Shown here: in pieces, positions 53,608 to 62,600 of the stretch
How the letters are laid out: the number at the start of each line of letters is the position of its first letter
Numbering within the stretch: position 1 is the first letter of the stretch
Source: Hemibagrus wyckioides
Lineage: Eukaryota > Chordata > Actinopteri > Siluriformes > Bagridae
Assembly: GCF_019097595.1 (NCBI RefSeq)
Contig: NC_080715.1
Span: forward strand, 10,559,573 to 10,623,572
DNA: 64,000 nucleotides
Direction of reading: 5' to 3'
Program-made: the position numbers and the translations under genes
Notes under the pieces: generated by a model
What the model was told of the DNA's origin: nothing
What the model saw: only the letters and a program-made list of their open reading frames with translations
Database searches by the model: none

Positions 53608-56600
53608 TTTATATAGTGGCTGATGTGATTGAAGACAGGTATACATGATTAAAAGGCTGGTATTATTAAAACCTAACATGGCAGCCATGTTTGTATACCG
53701 CTGTGTGATCTGGGAAACAGACTTCTCTAAGGAGGTGGGAGTTGACCTGACAATATGACAGCTTTGTGTTGCACTCCTTGTTTTTGATCATGAATCTGCC
53801 TAGTGACAATTCCAGCCGTTCTACCATCAGCTAGATCATGCCTCGGCTGATGAGTGTAGTGCAGCAGGCAGGAGGAAAATGGAACAACTAGCTGATGCTA
53901 TACTTACTTTTGTTTTGCTAGTAGTTTTTTTTTTCTTTTTCTGGTTGTTGAACCTACTTGTCAGCCAGTCAACTATGAATTACATACACGCACTAATATT
54001 TACACAATTTCCTTTTTAATTTTCTCCCTAATTTAGTCACAGCCAATTCCCACCAACTAGCCAGCTCTCCCCTATTATATGACAGCTACCAAAGGGGAGG
54101 GATTATTTGGTCTGCACACAATAAAAAGTGTGTGCTCTGCTAGATAGTGCAAACTGACTTGCAAATGTAAATATATTCTAAGACAGAAGCAATTTGCATA
54201 TTCATCTTGCCATCTGACAGCGTTATTACGGTCAACGTAAAGCTTGTTAATGAATAATGTTATCATGTTCTCCCTTCTCTTTGGCTCAATGACATTTCTC
54301 TTTTGCTGTACATTTCCCCGGAGAGACTTTGTCTTCTCTAAGACATCACAGACCATTTGCGGGATAAAATTGAATGATTCTCACCTCCGTCCCTCCACAG
54401 CACAACTCTATCATCACTGACATATCACTTCACCTGCCTGAAACTCCCCCATCACACATGCAACCATTAATGTAGTAAGTTAAAGCCACAGGCAACATTC
54501 CACCGGCTGCTGGGTTTTCAGCTTTTCATCGTCCAGGCGCAAATATAAAACATCCTCCAAAGTGTTCCACAAAAATATGTTGAGCCTGTATTTCATTTTA
54601 ATTGTGCCTGTGACATGCACTGTTCCAGAGGAGCCTTCTCGTATGTGAAGCGAGTTACACACAAGGCGGGAAAAAGGGAGTATGCTGCCAAGTTCATCTC
54701 AGCTCGAGCCAAGAGAAAAGCCTCAGCCCTGAGGGAGATGAACATCTTGTCTCACCTTGACCACGAAAGGATCATCTACTTTCATGATGCCTTTGAGAAG
54801 AAGAACGCTGTCATCATCATTACTGAGATGTATCCTTTTCATTATTTTTTACAGAGAGAGAACCTTTAGGGTGTGAATTCTATCTACATAATTGTCACGC
54901 AAACAATAATAAATAATTGGCTTGTAAATGAAAAAAATGTCACAAGACTCTCTGTAACTTCAGGCACGTCAATAATAATGAAGAAAAAGAAATATTATTT
55001 CTATTAAATTGATTAATTTTCTGTAGGAACTCTGATTGTAGTTTGGTCTAAGAGTAACTTTTTATAATTTAATAATTTTTTTTTTAGCAGAGTACAACAT
55101 TTAATTGATGATTTGGTGATGTTTTCCGGGAGGGGATTTTTATTTTAAAAAACATTATGGAAGATGTCCCCAGTGTTGCTTTTTAGCTATTTTATTTGTC
55201 CTATTTTTTGTATAATTTATTAATAAATTAAAGATTTCTGTGCTGTAAAAGGGAATAACACACTTCAGGATGTTATGTTATTGGTAAATAATCACCTTTG
55301 GGTATTTCATTACATTTACATTTACATTTCTGGCATTTGGCAGATTCTCTCAACATCCAAAAGTGATTTAAAGTCTCTATCAATGAATATATTAACAATC
55401 ATTCAATAGGTCACAGACTTAGGATACCATTAGCCTAAAACTGAGTTGGGTTTTTGGGGGTTTTTATATTAGTAACTGCTTAGTAAATTTCAATTGAAGT
55501 GCTATATAGGATAAAAGGGAACAGGGTATAAGATGGTAAAGTGAGATGAGATTGCAGATTGAAATATATATAACATGAGCAAAGCTGAGTGTTCGCAATG
55601 AAGCCTTTTATGGGCCACAATGTGAGGCCTTGTAGTCTTACTTTTTGTAATGAATTTGGCTTGATGCCATGAAGGCTGTAGCAGCTGTGTGTGTAAGATT
55701 AATCTGTTTTTATCGTTGTTGCTAAGCTAGCTGGAATCACGGCCAATGTTGTTTCACTATAACTAACTCTCTCTCACGAACACAAATATAATGTATTTTT
55801 AGGTTAGGAACCTGTATTTGCCCTTAACAGTTACCTGAAGATGCCATGAGGAGCTTTTGGATAGGCTAACAAAGAAATCAACAGTGACTGAGGCAGAGGT
55901 GAGTGACATTTTCCTGTCTTTCTCAGAAACCTCAAAGTGACAAATGGCGATACTCATTCAGACCGGTCCGCAAGTAGATTTAGGTGTGAATAAATTCTGT
56001 AAAAGGGATGGTTTTCAGAGGTAGAGTTGAAGTGAAGTACAGCACAAGAGTCATGTGTTTTTAAGACTTTGTATTCAAAATTTATATGCTTTTATCTCTT
56101 TTTTTTTATCTAATTCATAGATTCGCTCCAGCCTGAGACAGGTCTTAGAGGGAATTAACTATCTTCATCAAAATGACATTTTGCATTTGGACATTAAGGT
56201 GAGTCTATTATCGTATATAGCAGTATGCTATTGCCACTGTGCATTTTATTATTTTAGCTTGCTTTTGATATCACAAACCTTAACATACTATTGAGCTTTA
56301 CTTTTCTTGTCATTGCAGGTATATAACTTTTACTTAGTGTATAACGAAACTTATTTATAGATACAGTTTTATTACAGTCGGGATATAAATTATTATTTAC
56401 CACATTACTGCTTAGTTCTGTGTTTTATGTTGTGCCAGCGTCCTGGAGTAATGTTGTTTTATTTCAGTATTTACTGCAACGACTATATTCCAATCAGGCA
56501 TAACGTTCTGAGCAGTCAGAAGTGAAGTGAATAAGACTGATGATCTCCTCATCATGGCACCTGTTAGTGGGTGGGATATATTAGGTAGCAAGTGAACATT

Positions 56601-59600
56601 TTGTCCTCAACGTTGATGTGTTAGAAGCAGGAAAAATGGGAAAAAGCGTAAGGATTTGAGCGAGTTTGACAAACGGCCAAATTTGTGTTGGCTAGACCAC
56701 TGGATCAGAGCATCTCCACAACTGCAGCCCTTGTGGGGTGTTCCCGGTCTGCAGTGGTCAGTATCTATCAAAATTGGTCCAAAGAAGGAGCAGTGGTGAA
56801 CCGGCGACAGGGTCATGGGCGGCCAAAGCTCACTGATGCACGTGGGGAGCGAAGGCTGGCCCGTGTGGTCCAATCTAACAGATGAGCTACTGTTGCTCAA
56901 ATTGCTGAAGAAGTTAATGCTGGTGTCAGAATACACAGAGCATGATGGGTCAGGGCTGTTTTGGCTGCAAAAGGGGGACCAACACAATATTAGGCAGGTG
57001 GTCATAAGGTTATGGTTGATTGGTGTATATGGCTAAAATGACACTAAAAGCTTCTTGACTCTTGACCTCTTGGTCCACTTTTTTTCTATTTTATCAGCAA
57101 TCTCTTGAAAATCTCTCTAAATCATTTCCTCCCAAGGGTTTTATTGTGACACTGATTGATATATTCCAATTTATATTCTAAGTAAAACTACCATACTGTA
57201 TTTTCTTCTGTATTTAATGATCATTAATCATGTGCAACTATGAATTTGAGAAAATGATCTAATCATGTAAGACATATTTCTTCTTCTTCTTCTTGATCCC
57301 AATCACTTGTATTTTGACTCCTAGCCGGACAACATCCTCATGGCTGACCACTCCAGCGATCAGATCCGGATTTGTGATTTTGGAAACGCAGTGAAGTTTA
57401 CACCCGGTGATCCACAGTATTGCAAATATGGTACTCCAGAATTCATTGCCCCTGAGATTGTTAACCAGACACCAGTCTCCAAGGCAACTGACATCTGGTA
57501 AACCACCTGGTGCTTATCTCAGAATAAAAATATAGTGTACAGGCTAGAATGTCATGAATATGCTAACTTATAGCTTTTTTTCTCCTCCCCAGGCCAGTAG
57601 GCGTCTTGACATATCTGTGGTAGGTTGACTTCTTGTGAACCAGATCTGATACAAAAATATGAATTTTTTTATAATTGGAAAGTATCGTGTTGATCTTACA
57701 ATATTTCACATTTGCTGAGTTTACTGTATGTCTTTTATTTAACACTAGGTGACCATGCTAAGTAAAGTTTCCTCTATTATTTAGTCTAACTGGTGTATCT
57801 CCATTTGCGGGAGAAAATGACCGAACCTCCGTGCTGAACATCAGGAATTACAACGTGGCTTTTGAGGAGAGCATGTTTGCAGATCTCTGCCATGAAGCAA
57901 AAGGATTTGTCATCAAATTACTAGTGGCTGACAGACTGTGAGTACAAAGTGCTGTTAAATCTATCTGTACAAGTCATTAGTGAATGGTTTCTAAATTACT
58001 CACTGAATATTTAGCATTTTAACATCATCTTGCGTCATCATCTCCACAGGCGGCCAGATGCCAACGAGTGTCTGCGTCATCCATGGTTCAAGGTATGAGG
58101 GAGATAAATCACAGCCAAAAAACTCTTAAAAGAGAGAAGACAAGTTAATTTGTCAGAATGGCCTGTAATCTGCATTTTCAATATTTTCATTTTCACAGAA
58201 AATTTACTTTAGTTTTAGGAGAAACTCATCTTTTTGTTTATCAGAATTCATCTTTCACATGAAAGAAAAAAAAATTTGAATTTGACAAAAAGCACAAAAA
58301 ACAGAGAGGAAATACAATATATACACACTTTAAATCTCACTTTAGATGTATTTTTTATTTATTGTCATTAATTATTTTTTTAATTATTACATTGTAAATT
58401 AATTTATTTAAGTTAGCAAACAGTTAATTAAATTAATTCATAATGAATACTGTTCAAACTGACACTGAGCATTATTTTTCTAATCAGTGTGCTGAACATA
58501 TACTATTATGAACATACACTTATAATTATATACTAGTGGCAGTTATTGTCATTCTTTCCTCATGATGAATAATTTTTATAATAAATTTTTCTGACAACCA
58601 TCTGTCTTTTTCAGATGCTGAATAAAGGAAAGAACATCAGCACAGAGTCCCTCAAAAAATTCTTGTTAAGAAGAAAATGGCAGGTCAGAAAAGAAACATA
58701 GATTTTTATTTGCATCCTTCTATATTTCACTATATTGTTTGGATTTTTATTTTATTTTATAGTAACAAATATTAAACCATTTGCAGAGATCTCTTATTAG
58801 CTACAAGTCCAAAATGGTCATGAGGTCAATACCTGCATTGCTGGACGATTCTTCAAGTCATATTTCCATTGCTGTCCCACGGCATTTAAAAGAAGGTTCG
58901 CCACCTCCTTCCTCTTCATCAGACTCTGATGAAGACATTGATGAGCTGCCTTTTATACCCATGCCACTGAATATGGAGTTCTCAGGCTCCAGAATGTCAC
59001 TGAATGAGATTATTGGGGATGATGAAATAATCAAGAGTAATAGCAACCTTGAAAGGGCAGGGCCAATAGCTCAAAAGCCTGAGCCCATGGAGTGTGAGCA
59101 ATTACATGAAGGTGGTGATGCTGACATGCGAGGTCGCGCAAGGAAAAGGACACCCGCTGATGATGAAAAAGGGTCCTCTGATGAAGAACCAGGGGAACTG
59201 TCCAAGAGGGCAGATCAGCCAAAAAGGCCCCTCCGCAGAGGGTCAAGTATGGAGTCTGACAAGCCTGATGGAGCACGTCGTAGAGGTGAACTGCGTAGAG
59301 GAAGCTCAGCGGATAGTGCCCTACAACTCCATATCAAGCCAGAGGAGGGAGCTGAGGAGAGTCCTACAGAAGGTAGAAGAATCCTTAAAAAGTCTGTGTC
59401 TATGGAACTGCCACGAAGGAGTCCAAGCCCAGGAGCAGGCAAGCTGAGCCAAGAGGATTATGCCTTGAAACTGGAGCTGATGAGACAAAGGCTTCTCCGA
59501 GGAGGCTCTGTGGACAACAAGATGAGTGGCCTTCGAGGCCCCCTGCTGGAGACCTTGGGCATGGGTGATGATAAGTGTTTTATACGAGGACCTCGTCTGG

Positions 59601-62600
59601 GTAACCCTCCTTTAGTTCGGGCAGCATCCAGTGACACTCCTCGAGATGACATTCCAAAGACCAAAGTGCTCCGCAAGAGTGCTTCCTTCAGCCAGGGTGA
59701 CGATGAGCCTATGCCCCTACACAGAAGGATTGGGGCACCCCTAGAGATTCCTTTAGCCCAGGTTGAGGAACGTCGCCTGCAGGAAGCTGTGTCCATGTCT
59801 GTTCTTGCAGAGCCAGCCAAGACAGATTCTCGCCCCACTACCCCAAAGCCACTTACTCCTGAACCAAAGAAGCAGGACAAAGAACCATCACCTGTCAGGG
59901 AGATTAAGCATGAGGAAATTCCTATTAAGCAAAAAGACATTGCTACTATAGTGAAAGGTGATGATCAGAAGTCAAATGATGATGCAGTTCAAAAGAAAGA
60001 TTCCAGCATGTTAAACGAAACTGTTCAAGAACCTAAGAAAGTCCCACAAAGTAGGTCAACACCTGTTATGGTGCCAAGAGTGTTTGTAGAGAAGATTGAA
60101 GAAGAGGATGAAGGAGAGGAAAAGGAACTAGTAGAATCTGTAATAGAACGGGAACCATCTTTCCCTAAGATGGAGAATGAAGAAATTGATGAAGAAGTAG
60201 AACTGGTTAAATCATCAGAGATCATTACACCCACTAGTACCACTGAGGTTGCCCCAGTTGTGCCACCTCAATGTGCTGTCTCAACATATGTCACCCCCAG
60301 TCCCCCTGTACTAACTGTACTTCCAGATGGTAGGACATCTGCATATGCAAGTATCATGCAGGCCATCATAGTTCCATCCCTGCAGCCACCCAGCCAACCT
60401 GCAACCATCCCTGCATCTACAAATATTTCAACAACACCTTCTACAGCTGGACTTGTTCCTACCACCATGTCCAGACATATTTCAGAGCCAGTTCTGGTGT
60501 CAACAACACCATCATCCAAGTCAGACACTCAACAAACCACTGAACATCCAGCAGTTTTCTCTCGAGTTGCATCAGTAGAACAACCAGCAAAGGAACCAAG
60601 TCCACCCAAGACTCCCACACTTGCTTCTCCGAATAGAGAGCCTTCTCCTGGAGGTCAAATCCAGGATCTTGCCTCTGAGGAGGTCTTTGAGGCTCGGTTC
60701 AAGAAACGTGAGTCTTCTCTCACTCGTGGGCTGAAACTTCTTTCATGGCAAAAGACAGAAGAAAAACCCACTATAGCTGCTCCTGAGATTACAGAAGAGA
60801 TGTATCGGCCTGGACCGGTTGGTGCACCTTTAGAGTTTGTTCATAGAAAACTGGAGGAGAAGTCCAAATCTGTTCAGGATCTCCGTGAAGCAGAAAAAGA
60901 CCCAGGTTTTATGAGAAGACTGTCTATGCGCCTAAAGAGGTCCCCTTCAATTGAGAGGAATGAGGAAAAGCCAAAAGATGAAGATGTCCCAAGGCGACGT
61001 TTATCTTGGGCTTTGGGTCGGAGAGGGTCACAGGACAAAAAGGAAGTTGAGATGATGAGAATGGATGGAGGACCAGAGGCACCTCCAGAGCCAGAGACCA
61101 AAAAGCCAAATGAGTCCCCTGTGCTAGCCATGCGTAGAAAGATCAGCAACACAGTGGCCGGCATATCCATGAAGATCAGGAGTCATTCTGAGGAAAGGAA
61201 AGATGAAAAGGAAAAGACAGAAACCAAAAAGACTCCTTTGCTGTCTATACTACGCCGTTCTACCTCAGAGGGAGGCAGTCTGAAGAGGATGGGAATCCCA
61301 CAGAATCAGCTAGCTTCCCAGTCTGGCAATGGAGCCTCCTCTGAGTCCTTGGATTCCATGTCCAGCATACAGTCAGAGACAGCCATCAAAAGTATGTTAC
61401 ATAACAATTTATTAAAGACATACTGTAAGATTTATTGTGAAGTAGATTGTGAACTAGCTTTGATTGACACTATCATGTAGGTCCAAGCTTTTGTTATATC
61501 TGAAGAGGTATGTAGTATCTGGCTTAATGATCATAAATCTAGCTTAACTAATGGGGTCAAGTGGTCTACCATAAATAGTTCCAATAAAAACTTGACATTA
61601 TACCAGCACTATATGGAAACTATTGTTCTTTATTCTGAGTGTTATGTTAATTTCCTCCAAGGTGCAGAGACTGAGCGAAGGTCACGATGGGATCGATGGG
61701 GCCTATCTAGAGGGAGAAGGGATAAGACCATATCCCAGCCAGACTTACCCACTGCTATAGCCAGAGAGAACGGCTCGCTCCGCTCTCGCCAGTATTCCCG
61801 GGCAGCCTCAGGTACTTTTCTTTATTAGATAGTTATTGAAATATTGTTGTGCAAGATGAAATTTTATCTCAAACCGTGCATATGAAGCATATCTTTTATG
61901 CCTTGTCTGGATTTGTCGGTCAAATATTTCGTACTTTACACTCATCATTATGAATTATGTATACAAACATGCTGCATGAAGAATAATTATTAATGCGACA
62001 TTCACAATTCATCTCATAGACTTCCCTCCAGTATTCCATATCAAACTGAGGGACCATGTTCTGCTTGAGGGAGATCCTGTCACTCTCAGCTGCTTGCCTG
62101 CTGGCAGTCCTCACCCACGTATCACATGGATGAAAGGTATGAGACCAAACAAACTTAATATATTAGCATGTGATGACTAATTGCCTCATTTAAAAATGCT
62201 TCCTGAAAAAATTGTTATATAATTAATAGAGTGATTTAAAGTGGCCTCCCGGTTTTACAAAATGAGGGACATTACATTTCCTAATTTACATTTATACTGT
62301 TATGAAGTTGAAGTTACAGTATTACATAGAGGGAATGCCAAATTTACATTGTACATACATAATAATACATATATCATAGATTATAAACTGTATGTCATAT
62401 TATCTTCATGAGCTTCATAAAATAGTTATGAAGTTTTAATAATAGTTATAATATATATATATATAAATATCTGTTTAATATGTATTTTAATATGTGTTTT
62501 AATATGTAATATGTATTTCTTCATACAACATTTTTTATTGATTTATTTCATATATATTAAATAAAACAAGCAATTTAATTGAATGAATGTGTATTGTAGT

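Noticed and set aside
54615..54869. Separate small kinase-fragment gene
   Set aside because: It is exon 23 of speg; both ends have splice sites and phase with neighbours.
59458..59940. 160-aa minus-strand ORF within exon 31 (and similar ones at 60268, 60874 and 33743)
   Set aside because: Antisense shadows of strongly coding plus-strand exons; no splice or family support.
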